Below are positions 32,363 to 42,875 of a stretch of DNA of 64,000 nt, piece after piece (within the stretch, counting starts at the first letter, position 1; every line of letters starts with the position of its first letter). A program made the translations under genes and the position numbers. This DNA comes from Williamsia limnetica. Lineage in GTDB: Bacteria; Actinomycetota; Actinomycetes; Mycobacteriales; Mycobacteriaceae. The stretch lies in contig NZ_QJSP01000001.1 in NCBI RefSeq assembly GCF_003217475.1, positions 372,001 through 436,000 of the forward strand, in the 5' to 3' direction. The notes below the pieces were generated by a model. It saw only the letters and a list, made by a program, of their open reading frames with translations, was not told the DNA's origin and did not search any database.

Positions 32363-33559
32363 TCAGTCGGCGGTGTACGTCGGCGGGTCGGCCGAGAGGT
32401 CGACCTTGCCGTACATGAACTCGTTGTCCTGTTCGGTCTTGGTCTCCGCCGGGCGGTAGCTCGTCGCCGTGGTGCGGTAGGTCACCGACCAGGGCAGTTG
32501 GCCGTTGACAGATACCTCATCCGGGTTGTCGTAGCCGATGCGGTACTCGAGCTTCGACAGGTCCGTCGGTGCCGTCCAGGTGGCCGAGCCGGGTTCGGCG
32601 TTGTAGGCGTACACGTTCTGCTCGCATCCCGGCTTGTCTGCCGACGCGTCGGCCTGCTTGGACAGCGCGCAATTGTCGAGATACGTCTCGACCGCGGACT
32701 GCACCGCATTACGGCCGGTGCCACTGAGCTCCGTGGTCAGCTGTGACACACCGAAGTAGGCCTGCGCCGACATCGGGAAGTCCTTCGCTTTGGAGTCGAC
32801 GACGGTGAAGTTCTTGTCGGCGCTACCCCACTCCATGGGGCCGGGGAAGAAGTAGACCTTCGCTTCTTTGTCGACCGGTACACCGAACGCGGTGAGTTGC
32901 GGGATGTCTCCGGACGCGGACATCTCCAGGCTCACCGCCCCCTCGTCCAATCGCCAGGAGTCCCCGGTCTCGTGCAGCATGAACGTCTCGTCGGCCTTGC
33001 GGTCGCCGAATGTGTATGTCGCCTGGACTGTGGCCATGTCGCCGCCCTTGTTGGTGTCGACGATCTTTATGTCGGCGATCTTCGCGATCGCCTGCTGCTT
33101 CTTGAGGACGTCATCGGTGAGCAGCAGATCGGACGGTGGCGTCTTCATGACGCCGAGCGCCTTCTGCGCGTCTCCGTCGGACAGCGCCTGCAGATACGTT
33201 TTCACCGCCGCCTCGGGATTGCCGGCCGAGCCACCACCTCCGAGCGTCACGACGAGGGTCACGACCAACACCACGACGATGAGCGCTGCGCCGGCGATTA
33301 GCCCGATGATCAGCGGTTTACGTGATCGCGGCGGCTGGCCCCCGCCCGGTCCGAAACCACCCTGCCCGCCGGGCCACTGACCCGGCTGCGGCGGGTATGC
33401 CTGGTACGGCTGGTAGGCCTCTCCAGGGCCGGGTTGCCCGTACTGCGGATTACCCGGCTGTCCGAACTGAGGCTGACCTGCGACCGTCGGTTCCGAGTAC
33501 GGCTGCCACTCGGGGTTACCACCGGCAGGTCCGGACCCAGGTCCATGCGGATACGACAC
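32363..33559 (-). CDS. Proline-rich single-pass membrane protein with extracytoplasmic domain
   Basis: Unrecognised 398-residue protein. The first about 85 residues are rich in Pro, Gly, Gln and Tyr, followed by one membrane segment (LIIGLIAGAALIVVVLVVTLVVTL) and an outer domain of about 280 residues that begins with a DUF4878-like stretch (NPEAAVKTYLQALSDGDAQKALGVM). Three cysteines near the C-terminus could form a disulfide. The GTG at 33557-33559 has GGGGGA at good distance; a start 8 codons earlier is possible. Such architecture is common in actinobacterial surface proteins of unknown role. Confidence 0.75.
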   Translation of the reverse strand: MSYPHGPGSGPAGGNPEWQPYSEPTVAGQPQFGQPGNPQYGQPGPGEAYQPYQAYPPQPGQWPGGQGGFGPGGGQPPRSRKPLIIGLIAGAALIVVVLVVTLVVTLGGGGSAGNPEAAVKTYLQALSDGDAQKALGVMKTPPSDLLLTDDVLKKQQAIAKIADIKIVDTNKGGDMATVQATYTFGDRKADETFMLHETGDSWRLDEGAVSLEMSASGDIPQLTAFGVPVDKEAKVYFFPGPMEWGSADKNFTVVDSKAKDFPMSAQAYFGVSQLTTELSGTGRNAVQSAVETYLDNCALSKQADASADKPGCEQNVYAYNAEPGSATWTAPTDLSKLEYRIGYDNPDEVSVNGQLPWSVTYRTTATSYRPAETKTEQDNEFMYGKVDLSADPPTYTAD

Positions 33560-33686
33560 GATTCCCCCAAGGAAGTTCGGCACAACGGCCCTGCACGAGC
33601 CCGGATGATCAGACGTTAACCCGCCTACCGTCCGGCGCGGTCAGCCGACCCTGCCTACGGGCCGATGATCTACCGAACGGATGACG

Positions 33687-34682
33687 TCAGAACAGGCTGG
33701 CGAGTGTCGGGAAGCCGATCACCGAGTCGATCGCCAGACCACAGAACACGATCGCGAGATATTCGTTGGACTGCAAGAACACCTTCAGCGGTGTGACCTC
33801 TTCGCCGCGAAGCGTCGAACGATAGAGCTTGTGGACAACGAAGATGAACCATCCACCCGCTGCCAACGCGACGGCCGCATAGATCCAGCTGGTCGCCAGG
33901 CACAGGACCAAGGTGCTCAGCACGGTGGCCCAGGTGTAGAAGAGCATCTGCCGTGTCACCTGGATCTCGGTGGCGATCACCGGGAGCATGGGGACCCCCG
34001 CGGCGCGGTAGTCCTCCTTGTAACGCATGGCCAGTGCCCAGGTGTGTGGCGGAGTCCAGAAGAAGATCACCATGAACAACACCAACGGCTGCCAGCCCAG
34101 TGTCCCGGTCACCGCGGCCCAGCCCACCAACGTCGGCATGCATCCGGCGGCCCCGCCCCAGACGACGTTCTGCCAGGTCCGTCGCTTGAGCACCATCGTG
34201 TAGACGAAAACGTAGAACGCGATGGTCGCCATCACGAGCAGGGCGCTGAGAAGATTGGCCATCGTGAACAGGACGGCGAACGAGCCGGCGCCGAGCAGGA
34301 TGCCGAAGATCAGCGCACTGCGTGTCGACACCGCATGTCTGGCCAGAGGCCGACGTTCGGTGCGCTTCATCTTCTGATCGATGTCCGCGTCGACCACCAT
34401 GTTCAAGGTGTTGGCGCTCGCCGCTCCCAGCCAGCCACCCAGCAACGTCCACGCCATCAGGGTCAGATCGATGTTGCCGCGATCCGCCAACAGCATCACC
34501 GGGATGGTGGCGACAAGCAGCAACTCGATGACCCGGGGCTTGGTGAGCGCGAGGTAAGCCAGCGCCGCACTCTGAATCCGCCGACGAAGAGTTGTCGGGG
34601 GCGCCACCGGCGGTGCCTCACCGCCACCTGTCGCCGGGGAGGAGGCGAAACCGTGTCCGCTCACACGTTCCCCAATCCGCAC
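33687..34682 (-). CDS. ctaB: Heme O synthase (protoheme IX farnesyltransferase) CtaB
   Basis: UbiA-family membrane prenyltransferase that adds farnesyl to heme B, making heme O for CtaA. The 331 residues carry about nine membrane segments and the two acidic motifs: [20 protein letters not shown] and [26 protein letters not shown] (D and DxxxD-type). The GTG at 34680-34682 is preceded by AGGAG at 5-base spacing, so I prefer it to the ATG at 34703. It is divergent from tkt across about 230 bases. Equivalent to Rv1451. Confidence 0.92.
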   Translation of the reverse strand: MRIGERVSGHGFASSPATGGGEAPPVAPPTTLRRRIQSAALAYLALTKPRVIELLLVATIPVMLLADRGNIDLTLMAWTLLGGWLGAASANTLNMVVDADIDQKMKRTERRPLARHAVSTRSALIFGILLGAGSFAVLFTMANLLSALLVMATIAFYVFVYTMVLKRRTWQNVVWGGAAGCMPTLVGWAAVTGTLGWQPLVLFMVIFFWTPPHTWALAMRYKEDYRAAGVPMLPVIATEIQVTRQMLFYTWATVLSTLVLCLATSWIYAAVALAAGGWFIFVVHKLYRSTLRGEEVTPLKVFLQSNEYLAIVFCGLAIDSVIGFPTLASLF

Positions 34683-34915
34683 TAGATCTCCTGACTCGTC
34701 CATCTACTACAGGGAATGGTAGACGGCCGGGGTACCAGAACCAGAATCGAGGTCGAAACCCCACCACAGCGGCCTGCCACCCACCGCGGTCGGCACCGTG
34801 GTGACGTTTCGCCTCCCGTATGCCACGACATCGACCCGAGACGACTAGGCTGGTGGCGGGCTCTTCAGTAGCCCCGCCCTGTACCGGAGTCGAGCTTGTA
34901 GGAGTTCACACGATC
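34683..34915. other. Divergent ctaB-tkt promoter region
   Basis: A gap of 233 bases with no supported gene. TAGGCT at 34846-34851 is a candidate -10 for tkt. After it comes a hairpin (GGCGGGCT at 34855-34862 with AGCCCCGCC at 34870-34878, one bulge) in the presumed leader. TACCAT on the minus strand near 34720 is a candidate -10 for ctaB. Confidence 0.4.
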
Positions 34916-36997
34916 GTGTCAGCATCAGACGAAATTCGCGCGCTAACCCAGGCCTCTCATCCAGCTGACTGGAGCGAGGTGGACACGAAAGCGGTTGACA
35001 CAGTACGAGTTTTGGCTGCAGACGCCGTCCAGAAGTGCGGTAGCGGCCACCCCGGAACGGCCATGAGTCTGGCCCCGCTCGCCTACACGCTGTTTCAGCG
35101 GGTGATGCGCCACGACCCCACTGACACCGACTGGATGGGACGTGACCGGTTCATCCTGTCGTGCGGCCACTCCAGCCTCACGCTGTACATCCAGCTCTAC
35201 CTGGGCGGTTTCGGTCTCGAGCTCGATGACCTGAAAGCTCTTCGTACGTACGAGTCGAAGACGCCCGGGCACCCCGAATACCGCCACACCCGCGGGGTCG
35301 AGATGACGACGGGCCCGCTCGGGCAGGGTCTGGCCTCGTCCGTCGGTATGGCGATGGCCGCCCGCTACGAGCGTGGGTTGTTCGACCCGGACGCACCCGT
35401 CGGCGGCAGCGCATTCGACCACTACATCTACGTGATCGCCTCGGACGGCGACATCGAAGAGGGCGTCACGTCCGAAGCCAGCTCACTGGCCGGTACCCAG
35501 CAGCTCGGCAACCTGATCGTGTTCTATGACAAGAACCACATCTCGATCGAGGACGACACCGAGATCGCGCTGTCAGAAGACGTCGCAGCGCGCTACGCGG
35601 CCTACGGCTGGCACGTACAGCACGTCGACGGCGGCGAGAACGTGACGGCCATCGAAGAGGCGATCGAGAAGGCCAAGGCTGTGATCGACAAGCCGTCGAT
35701 CATCGTCCTACGCACGATCATCGGCTTCCCGGCTCCGAACAAGCAGAACACGGGTAGTGCGCACGGCGCGGCGCTGGGCAACGACGAGGTCGCCGAGACC
35801 AAGAAGATCCTCGGGTTCGACCCGGAGAAAACGTTCGAGGTCTCTGACGAGGTGATCGCTCACACCCGCTCGCTCGTCGAGCGCGGCGCCGAGCAACGTA
35901 AGGCCTGGGAGAGGTCCTTCGACGAGTGGGCCGAGGCCAACCCCGAGCGCAAGGAGCTGCTCGATCGGCTCAACGTCAACGGATTGCCCGAGGGCTGGAC
36001 CGACGCACTGCCGAAATGGGAGGTCGGGGACAAAGACGTCGCGACCCGGTCGGCATCCGGCAAGGTGCTCTCCGCCCTCGGCCCGGTACTGCCCGAGTTG
36101 TGGGGCGGCTCCGCCGACTTGGCAGGAAGCAACAACACCACCATCGACGGTGCCGCATCGTTCGGTCCGACGAGCATCAGTACCAAGACCTGGAGTGCCA
36201 ACCCCTACGGGCGGACCCTGCACTTCGGTATCCGCGAGCACGCGATGGGTGCGATTCTCTCGGGCATCGTCCGGCACGGTCCGACCCGCGCCTACGGCGG
36301 AACATTCCTGCAATTCGCGGACTACATGCGGCCGGCGGTGCGGCTCGCGTCCCTGATGAAGACCGACCCGATCTATGTCTGGACCCACGACTCCATCGGG
36401 CTCGGCGAAGACGGACCGACGCATCAGCCGATCGAACATCTCGCCGCGCTGCGAGCGATCCCGGATCTCGACGTGATCCGGCCGGGTGACGCCAACGAGA
36501 CCGCGTACGCCTGGCAGCAGATCCTGCAGCGACGCCACAATCCGGCCGGCCTCGCACTGACCCGTCAGAACCTGCCGATTCTCGAGGGCACGTCTGCCGA
36601 GGGTGTCGCCAAGGGTGGGTACATCCTGTCGGAGTCCGAAGGCGATCCGCAGGTCGTCCTGATCGGGACCGGCTCCGAGGTGTACCTCGCGGTGGAGGCG
36701 CAGAAGGCGCTCAAGGGCAAGGGCATTGCCGCACGAGTCGTCTCCATGCCGTGTGTCGAGTGGTTCGACGAGCAAGACCAGGCCTACCGGGACTCGGTGA
36801 TCCCGCCTGCACTGAAGGCCAGGGTCAGCGTCGAAGCCGGCATCGCGATGCCGTGGTACCGACTCGTCGGCGACGGCGGAGAGATCATCTCGATCGAGCA
36901 CTACGGCGCGTCCGCCGACTACAAGGTTCTGTACGAGAAGTTCGGCATCACGGCGGATGCTGTCACCGCCGCCGCCGAACGCGCGATCGCGAAGTAG
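34916..36997 (+). CDS. tkt: Transketolase
   Basis: Thiamine-diphosphate enzyme that moves two-carbon units between sugar phosphates in the pentose phosphate pathway. The 693 residues show [16 protein letters not shown] (N-terminal active site), the cofactor motif [18 protein letters not shown] with Asp177-Gly-Asp179, the transketolase motif [17 protein letters not shown] and [11 protein letters not shown]. The GTG at 34916 is chosen from the start of homology; AGGAG lies some way upstream. It is first in an operon tkt-tal-zwf-opcA-pgl, as in mycobacteria and corynebacteria. Confidence 0.95.
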   Translation: MSASDEIRALTQASHPADWSEVDTKAVDTVRVLAADAVQKCGSGHPGTAMSLAPLAYTLFQRVMRHDPTDTDWMGRDRFILSCGHSSLTLYIQLYLGGFGLELDDLKALRTYESKTPGHPEYRHTRGVEMTTGPLGQGLASSVGMAMAARYERGLFDPDAPVGGSAFDHYIYVIASDGDIEEGVTSEASSLAGTQQLGNLIVFYDKNHISIEDDTEIALSEDVAARYAAYGWHVQHVDGGENVTAIEEAIEKAKAVIDKPSIIVLRTIIGFPAPNKQNTGSAHGAALGNDEVAETKKILGFDPEKTFEVSDEVIAHTRSLVERGAEQRKAWERSFDEWAEANPERKELLDRLNVNGLPEGWTDALPKWEVGDKDVATRSASGKVLSALGPVLPELWGGSADLAGSNNTTIDGAASFGPTSISTKTWSANPYGRTLHFGIREHAMGAILSGIVRHGPTRAYGGTFLQFADYMRPAVRLASLMKTDPIYVWTHDSIGLGEDGPTHQPIEHLAALRAIPDLDVIRPGDANETAYAWQQILQRRHNPAGLALTRQNLPILEGTSAEGVAKGGYILSESEGDPQVVLIGTGSEVYLAVEAQKALKGKGIAARVVSMPCVEWFDEQDQAYRDSVIPPALKARVSVEAGIAMPWYRLVGDGGEIISIEHYGASADYKVLYEKFGITADAVTAAAERAIAK

Positions 36998-37052
36998 TCC
37001 TGGTCGAAGTCACCGATCACGACTCCCCCATCACCAAGAATCGGAGCGCACC

Positions 37053-38177
37053 ATGAGCGAACAGAACGCCAATCTTGCCGCACTGTCCCAGGCCGGCGTA
37101 TCGGTCTGGCTCGACGACCTGTCCCGGACCCGTATCAAGTCGGGCAACCTGGCCGAACTCGTCGCCACCAAATCGGTCGTCGGTGTCACCACCAACCCGT
37201 CGATCTTCCAGGCTGCGTTGTCCAAGGGTGACGCATACGACGAGCAGGTGAACGAACTCGCCGCCCGCGGCGCCGATGTCGACGCGACCATCCGGACCGT
37301 CACCACAGACGACGTCCGCGACGCATGCGACATCCTCGCCCCGCAGTACGAGGCCTCGGGCGGTGTGGACGGTCGGGTGTCCATCGAGGTCGATCCCCGG
37401 CTGGCGCACGATGCCGACAAGACCGCCGCGCAGGCAGTCGAACTCTGGAAGATCGTCGACCGGCCAAACGTCTTGATCAAGATCCCCGCCACCGAGGCCG
37501 GAATTCCGGCGATCGCCAAGACCATCGCGGAAGGCATCAGTGTCAACGTCACGCTGATCTTCTCGGTCGAGCGCTACGAACTCGTGATGGGTGCTTTCCT
37601 CGATGGCCTCGAGCAAGCCAAGACCGCCGGCCATGACCTGTCCAAGATCCATTCCGTGGCCTCGTTCTTCGTCTCCCGCGTCGACACCGAGATCGACAAG
37701 CGTCTCGACGCGATCGGGTCGGACGAGGCGAAGGAACTCAAGGGCAAGGCCGCTCTCGCGAACGCTCGGCTCGCGTACGCGGCCTACCAGAAGGTCTTCG
37801 AGGACCAGCCCCGGTTCGCCGCGCTCAAGGAGTCCGGTGCACACGCGCAGCGACCACTGTGGGCGTCGACCGGCGTCAAGGATCCGGCGTACCCCGACAC
37901 CCTCTACGTCGGCGAGCTGGTCGCTCCGGGCACCGTCAACACCATGCCGGAGAAGACCATGGATGCCTTCGCCGATCACGGTGAGGTCAATACCTCGTCG
38001 ATCATCGGACAGGGTCCGGCGTCTCAGGAGATCTTCGACAAACTCGCCGCCATCGGCATCGACCTGACGGACGTCTTCCTCGTCCTCGAGAACGAGGGTG
38101 TCGAGAAGTTCGAGGCGTCGTGGAAGGAACTGCTCGACGCCACAGCCGAGCAGCTGGCCGAGAAATCAAAGGGCTGA
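37053..38177 (+). CDS. tal: Transaldolase
   Basis: Moves a dihydroxyacetone unit between sugar phosphates through a Schiff base. The 374 residues fit the longer actinobacterial class. The catalytic Lys143 is in [14 protein letters not shown], and [19 protein letters not shown] and the C-terminal [16 protein letters not shown] are typical. The ATG at 37053 has GGAG upstream and lies 55 bases after tkt. Confidence 0.94.
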   Translation: MSEQNANLAALSQAGVSVWLDDLSRTRIKSGNLAELVATKSVVGVTTNPSIFQAALSKGDAYDEQVNELAARGADVDATIRTVTTDDVRDACDILAPQYEASGGVDGRVSIEVDPRLAHDADKTAAQAVELWKIVDRPNVLIKIPATEAGIPAIAKTIAEGISVNVTLIFSVERYELVMGAFLDGLEQAKTAGHDLSKIHSVASFFVSRVDTEIDKRLDAIGSDEAKELKGKAALANARLAYAAYQKVFEDQPRFAALKESGAHAQRPLWASTGVKDPAYPDTLYVGELVAPGTVNTMPEKTMDAFADHGEVNTSSIIGQGPASQEIFDKLAAIGIDLTDVFLVLENEGVEKFEASWKELLDATAEQLAEKSKG

Positions 38178-38183
38178 ACGACA

Positions 38184-39722
38184 TTGTCCGACCGCAGCTC
38201 CGAATGGGTCAACCCACTCCGAGATGAACGGGACAAGCGCCTTCCCCGGATCGCCGGACCATGCAGTCTGGTCATCTTCGGCGTCACCGGGGATCTCGCC
38301 CGCAGAAAGCTGATGCCCGCGGTCTACGACCTCGCGAACCGGGGACTCCTGCCGCCGGGGTTCGCGTTGGTCGGCTTCGCCCGCCGCGACTGGGATCACG
38401 AGGACTTCGGCCAGGTTGTGCACGACGCGGTCCGGGCCAATGCCCGGACCCCGTTCCGCGAAGACGTCTGGGAACGCCTGAGCGAAGGCTTCCGCTTCGT
38501 ACAGGGCACCTTCGACGACCCCGAGGCCTTCGACAAGCTCCGAGACACGCTGGGTGAGCTGGACGAGAAGCGCGGTACTGACGGCAACCACGCGTTCTAC
38601 CTGTCCATTCCGCCGGCAGCGTTTCCGGTGGTGTGCGAGCAACTCTCGCGCTCCGGTCTCGCGGAACAGTCCGAGGACAAGTGGCGGCGGGTGGTCATCG
38701 AGAAGCCGTTCGGGCACGATCTGGACAGCGCCAAAGAGCTGAACAACGTGGTCAACACGGTCTTCCCGGAGCACTCCGTATTCCGTATCGACCATTACCT
38801 CGGCAAAGAGACCGTCCAGAACATCCTCGCGCTGCGCTTCGCGAACCAACTGTTCGACCCGGTGTGGAGTTCGCACTACGTCGACCACGTCCAGATCACC
38901 ATGGCCGAGGACATCGGCCTCGGTGGTCGCGCCGGATACTACGACGGCATCGGCGCCGCCCGTGACGTGATCCAGAATCATCTGATCCAGTTGATGGCCC
39001 TGATCGCGATGGAAGAGCCCATCTCGTTCGAACCGCACGAGTTGCAGACCGAGAAGATCAAGGTGCTCTCGGCCACCCGGAACATTCTGCCGCTCGACGA
39101 GAACACCGCCCGGGGACAGTACGAGGCCGGATGGCAGGGCAGCGAGCCGGTTCCGGGCCTCAAGGACGAGAAAGGCTTCGCCGCGGATTCGACGACAGAG
39201 ACGTTCGCCGCGATCGCGGTCGAGGTCGACAGTCGACGGTGGGCCGGCGTCCCCTTCTACCTGCGCACCGGCAAACGGCTGGGGCGGCGCGTGACCGAGA
39301 TCGCACTGGTCTTCAAACGAGCCCCACATCTGCCTTTCGACCAGACGATGACCGAGGAATTGAGCCAGAACGCTTTGGTGATCCGGGTGCAGCCCGATGA
39401 AGGCATCACGTTGCGCTTCGGTTCGAAGGTTCCGGGTTCTTCGATGGAGGTCCGCGACGTCAACATGGACTTCTCCTACGGTCAGGCGTTCACCGAGTCC
39501 TCGCCTGAGGCCTACGAGCGGTTGATCCTGGACGTTTTGCTGGGTGAGCCGTCGCTGTTCCCCGTCAACGCCGAGGTCGAGTTGTCATGGAAGATACTCG
39601 ATCCCGTACTCGAGCGCTGGGCCGCGACAGGCACACCGGACGGTTATGAATCGGGCACCTGGGGCCCCGAGTCCGCCGACGAGATGATGACCCGCAACGG
39701 CCGGGCCTGGCGCCGGCCTTGA
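38184..39722 (+). CDS. zwf: Glucose-6-phosphate 1-dehydrogenase
   Basis: First enzyme of the oxidative pentose phosphate route, yielding NADPH. The 512 residues carry the dinucleotide motif GVTGDLA (33-39), the substrate motif RIDHYLGKETVQN with His204, Tyr205 and Lys208, and the family C-terminus WKILDPVLERW. The start is a TTG at 38184-38186 with AAGGG about 10 bases upstream; the N-terminus NPLRDERDKRLPRIAGP matches Zwf2 of M. tuberculosis. It is 6 bases after tal. Confidence 0.94.
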   Translation: MSDRSSEWVNPLRDERDKRLPRIAGPCSLVIFGVTGDLARRKLMPAVYDLANRGLLPPGFALVGFARRDWDHEDFGQVVHDAVRANARTPFREDVWERLSEGFRFVQGTFDDPEAFDKLRDTLGELDEKRGTDGNHAFYLSIPPAAFPVVCEQLSRSGLAEQSEDKWRRVVIEKPFGHDLDSAKELNNVVNTVFPEHSVFRIDHYLGKETVQNILALRFANQLFDPVWSSHYVDHVQITMAEDIGLGGRAGYYDGIGAARDVIQNHLIQLMALIAMEEPISFEPHELQTEKIKVLSATRNILPLDENTARGQYEAGWQGSEPVPGLKDEKGFAADSTTETFAAIAVEVDSRRWAGVPFYLRTGKRLGRRVTEIALVFKRAPHLPFDQTMTEELSQNALVIRVQPDEGITLRFGSKVPGSSMEVRDVNMDFSYGQAFTESSPEAYERLILDVLLGEPSLFPVNAEVELSWKILDPVLERWAATGTPDGYESGTWGPESADEMMTRNGRAWRRP

Positions 39723-39760
39723 TCTCCCGGTAGTCGCGCCTCTTGACGAAGGAGCAAGCA

Positions 39761-40684
39761 ATGATCGTCGAACTCCCTGATACGAGTACCACCGCCATCA
39801 GCAAGCAGCTCATCAAGATCCGCGACTCGGGTGGCGCATTCACCTCCGGTCGGGTGCTGACACTCCTTGTCTGCACCGACGAAGGTGAGCCGACCGAGGG
39901 CGCCATCGAAGCTGCCAACGAGGCCAGCCGCGAACATCCGTGTCGGGTGATCGTCGTCGCACGCGGTGACCGGAACCTCCCGTCGCGACTCGACGCCCAG
40001 ATCCGGGTCGGCGGCGACGCCGGCGCCTCTGAGGTCGTCGTCTTGCACCTGTACGGCGAGCTCGCCGATCACGGTGAGAGCGTTGTCATCCCGTTCATGC
40101 TGCCGGACACACCGGTGGTCACGTGGTGGCCGGGACGGGGTCCGGACAACCCGGCCGCCGACCCGATCGGTCAGCTCGGCACCCGGCGGATCACCGACGC
40201 ACGCCGCGCGACAGATGTACCCGCCGAACTGCAGCGGCGGCTCGCCACCTACGCTCCGGGCGATTCCGACATCGCGTGGTCACGGATCACCGCATGGCGT
40301 GCACTCCTGGCGTCAGCGCTCGATCAACCGCCGCACAGTGCGGTGACCGCAGCCGAGGTCGAAGGTCCGGCCGACTCCCCCGCAGTCGATCTCCTTGCAG
40401 GCTGGCTGCATTCGGTCCTGGGTGTTCCGGTGACGAGGTCGGTCGGTAGTTTCAAGGTGACGGTCGACCGCGACGCCGGTCCGCTCGTGCTGTGCGTCGG
40501 CATGAGCAATCAGGCCATCATTTCCATCCCGGGCAAACCCGATGGGCGGGTTGCACTCCCGGGCCGCGAGTTGAGCAATCTGCTCGCAGAAGAACTTCGC
40601 AGGCTCGACCCCGACGAGATCTACCATCTCGCGCTGCAGGGGGTGGCCGGCATCATTCGCGCCGAAGACAGGGTTCACGCATGA
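39761..40684 (+). CDS. opcA: Glucose-6-phosphate dehydrogenase assembly protein OpcA
   Basis: OpcA binds Zwf and raises its activity; found in Actinobacteria and cyanobacteria. The 307 residues show TSTTAISKQLIKIRDSGG, a Rossmann-like first half (RVLTLLVCTDEG) and MLPDTPVVTWWPGRGPDNPA characteristic of the family. The ATG at 39761 is preceded by AAGGAG; a start 6 codons earlier is possible. It overlaps pgl by four bases. Confidence 0.92.
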   Translation: MIVELPDTSTTAISKQLIKIRDSGGAFTSGRVLTLLVCTDEGEPTEGAIEAANEASREHPCRVIVVARGDRNLPSRLDAQIRVGGDAGASEVVVLHLYGELADHGESVVIPFMLPDTPVVTWWPGRGPDNPAADPIGQLGTRRITDARRATDVPAELQRRLATYAPGDSDIAWSRITAWRALLASALDQPPHSAVTAAEVEGPADSPAVDLLAGWLHSVLGVPVTRSVGSFKVTVDRDAGPLVLCVGMSNQAIISIPGKPDGRVALPGRELSNLLAEELRRLDPDEIYHLALQGVAGIIRAEDRVHA

Positions 40685-41424
40685 GCACACCGGAAATATT
40701 CAGGTCCGCCGACAAGGACTCGCTGGTCGAAGCGGTGACCGAGCGGTTCATCACCACGATCACGGCGGCGCAGGCCGCCCGCGGAACCGCGTCGGTGGTA
40801 CTGACCGGAGGAAGCAACGGCATAGCACTGCTGGAGGCCCTGGCAAAGGATTCCGGCGACATCGATTGGTCGGCCGTGGACATCTACTGGGGTGACGAGC
40901 GTTTCGTGGCCGCCGACGATTCCGAGCGCAACGCGGGTCAGGCCCAGGCGGCCCTGCTCGACCATGTGCCGGTGAACGCTGATCGGGTCTTCGTGATGGC
41001 GTCGTCGGACGGTGAGTTCGGTGACGACATCCACGCAGCCGCGGCCGATTACGCCGAACGCCTTGCCGCCCGGGCGGGTGAAGGCGAGACCGTCCCCCAG
41101 TTCGATCTCCATCTGCTCGGCATGGGCGGCGAGGGTCACATCAACTCGCTGTTCCCGCACTCGGAGGCAACCGGCGAGAGCCGGGCCTCCGTGGTGGCGG
41201 TGACCAATTCCCCCAAACCGCCGCCGAAGCGGATCACACTGACCCTGCCCGCCATCGCACGTTCGCGCGAGGTCTGGTTCCTGGTGTCGGGTGCGGAGAA
41301 GGCCGAAGCCGTCGCCGCAGGCGTGGCGGGTGCCGATTTCATGGACTGGCCGTGTGCCGGTGCGCACGGGACCGAATCCACGGTGTGGTTCGTAGATCCC
41401 GCGGCCGCGTCGAATCTGCCCTGA
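40681..41424 (+). CDS. pgl: 6-phosphogluconolactonase (DevB type)
   Basis: Hydrolyses 6-phosphogluconolactone after Zwf. The 247 residues of the NagB/DevB fold include VVLTGGSNGIALLEALA, DIYWGDERFVAADDSERNAG and LLGMGGEGHINSLFPHS, all diagnostic. The ATG overlaps the opcA stop (ATGA). It ends the pentose phosphate operon and is convergent with the MpaB-like gene, 13 bases away, with no clear terminator. Confidence 0.93.
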   Translation: MSTPEIFRSADKDSLVEAVTERFITTITAAQAARGTASVVLTGGSNGIALLEALAKDSGDIDWSAVDIYWGDERFVAADDSERNAGQAQAALLDHVPVNADRVFVMASSDGEFGDDIHAAAADYAERLAARAGEGETVPQFDLHLLGMGGEGHINSLFPHSEATGESRASVVAVTNSPKPPPKRITLTLPAIARSREVWFLVSGAEKAEAVAAGVAGADFMDWPCAGAHGTESTVWFVDPAAASNLP

Positions 41425-41437
41425 TCGCGGTCCTGCC

Positions 41438-42709
41438 TCAGCGGCGCAGTCCGCGGCCCGTTTGGAACGTCGCCTCGCGGCCTTCCATCTGTGCCGCGTA
41501 CCAGTTCTCACGATGCCTGCGCATGACTCGCTCATGAACACGTGAGATCGGCGGGCAGACCCGACGTGCAGTCTCGACGATCGTCACCAGCGGCAGTCTC
41601 AGCGCAATCCATACGATGGCTGGGAAGGCGCTGGGCATGTCGTACTTTTTCCTCGTCCACGGCATCATGAACAACGCCGAATACGCCGCATAGATACGCG
41701 CGTTGTAGAGCTCTCGCATCCGTCGTAGCCCCGTGTGGCCGTCCCTGGGGGCGAAGGCTGCGGGAAACGACTCGATGAGCTCCGCCCCGTGCGGGCCCGA
41801 ATCGTGGCTGCGCGTGGTGTTGACCAACGCCAGCAGTCGCAGCGAATCGGCGATCGATTTCGGGTACCACTGCGTCCGCACTCCGAGCAGATGTCCGAGG
41901 TAGCGCTGATAGTGCAGCAGGACCCGGATCTCCCGCGGCGACGTCTGGATTCCCACCATCCAGAGCGCCATCGCGGGCACCACGCTGCCGCCGAGCAGGG
42001 TCAGCAGCTGGTACGACTGGCTGATCGGTAGACCCCAGCGCGCAGCGTCCCACTCGGGGTGTTCGGCGACGGTACGGCGAACCCAGACGTGCATGACCCG
42101 GACCCGCATGGCGGTGGCCCGGCCCGCTGATCCGGGCGTGAGAAGGGCATCCGGTTCGGACACATCGATCCAGAAGCGTGCGGTCTCCAGGAACCTACGC
42201 AGCGCATTGTCACCGGCGTATCCGCCCGCGAGCGACAACGGCGTCGCGACCGCCGCCTCGGTGTACATCTCGAGGGTGATGCCACCTGCCACGCTGAACA
42301 GAGACGTTCCCCATCGCCTCCAGATGGCTTCACCTTCGGCGATCTGCGCCGGGTCCACCCACTCGGGAACGTTCTCGAACTCCGCGAAGAGCGCCACCAT
42401 CGCGGGTGGCGGATCCTCGATCGACTCGAGTCCATCGGTCAGCGCCTTGTCGAGCAACGCTCGCGCGGCCTCACCACCGAGTTCGCCGTAGACCTCATCG
42501 ACAAATCGCTCGGCCACCGGATCGGTGGTGAACATCTCCGCCGCGAATGTACGGATGTGTTCCTCCGACGGGAAGAGGTCTTTGCCCGTCACACGTCTCG
42601 CCACCCGACGCGCACGTGTGACGGCCTTGCTGTCCACCGCGTGCGCATAGCGGACGGCCTCAGGGAACCGAGGCTCGTCTGCTCGGCTCATCGGCATTGG
42701 TGTGGACAC
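41438..42709 (-). CDS. MpaB-like oxygenase (DUF2236 family)
   Basis: Member of the MpaB_C/latex-clearing-like DUF2236 family, heme proteins suggested to act as oxygenases or peroxidases; the substrate is unknown here. The 423 residues include the motif MRVRVMHVWVRR, whose His is a probable heme ligand, and PISQSYQLLTLLGGSVVPAM, YLGHLLGVRTQWYP and AAYSALFMMPWTRKKY. Several hydrophobic stretches suggest membrane association. The GTG at 42707-42709 follows GGGAG at good distance and is preferred; longer starts at 42778 and 42811 lie close to the ppc hairpin. Confidence 0.8.
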   Translation of the reverse strand: MSTPMPMSRADEPRFPEAVRYAHAVDSKAVTRARRVARRVTGKDLFPSEEHIRTFAAEMFTTDPVAERFVDEVYGELGGEAARALLDKALTDGLESIEDPPPAMVALFAEFENVPEWVDPAQIAEGEAIWRRWGTSLFSVAGGITLEMYTEAAVATPLSLAGGYAGDNALRRFLETARFWIDVSEPDALLTPGSAGRATAMRVRVMHVWVRRTVAEHPEWDAARWGLPISQSYQLLTLLGGSVVPAMALWMVGIQTSPREIRVLLHYQRYLGHLLGVRTQWYPKSIADSLRLLALVNTTRSHDSGPHGAELIESFPAAFAPRDGHTGLRRMRELYNARIYAAYSALFMMPWTRKKYDMPSAFPAIVWIALRLPLVTIVETARRVCPPISRVHERVMRRHRENWYAAQMEGREATFQTGRGLRR

Positions 42710-42801
42710 CCGGACTCCCGTTCGGTTCGAGTGAGACGAAAACGGAGAATCGTCTCGCAGGAATCGAACATACCCCATGACGGCCCTGTTGCCATCCCCG
42801 C

Positions 42802-42872
42802 ACAAAAACACACCGTTCGGTCACACACACCTGTTGCAACGGGTGCACGTGACCGAACGGTGTGTTTTTTGT
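42802..42872. terminator. Very long hairpin behind ppc
   Basis: A stem of 23 bp (42802-42824 with 42849-42872, one bulged T) contains CACACCGTTCGGTCAC and its complement. The inner loop again holds a self-complementary GTTGCAAC. On the minus strand, the downstream arm ends in GTGTTTTTGT, giving a classical U-rich intrinsic terminator after the ppc stop at 42876. It separates ppc from the MpaB-like gene. Confidence 0.85.
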
Positions 42873-42875
42873 CGA

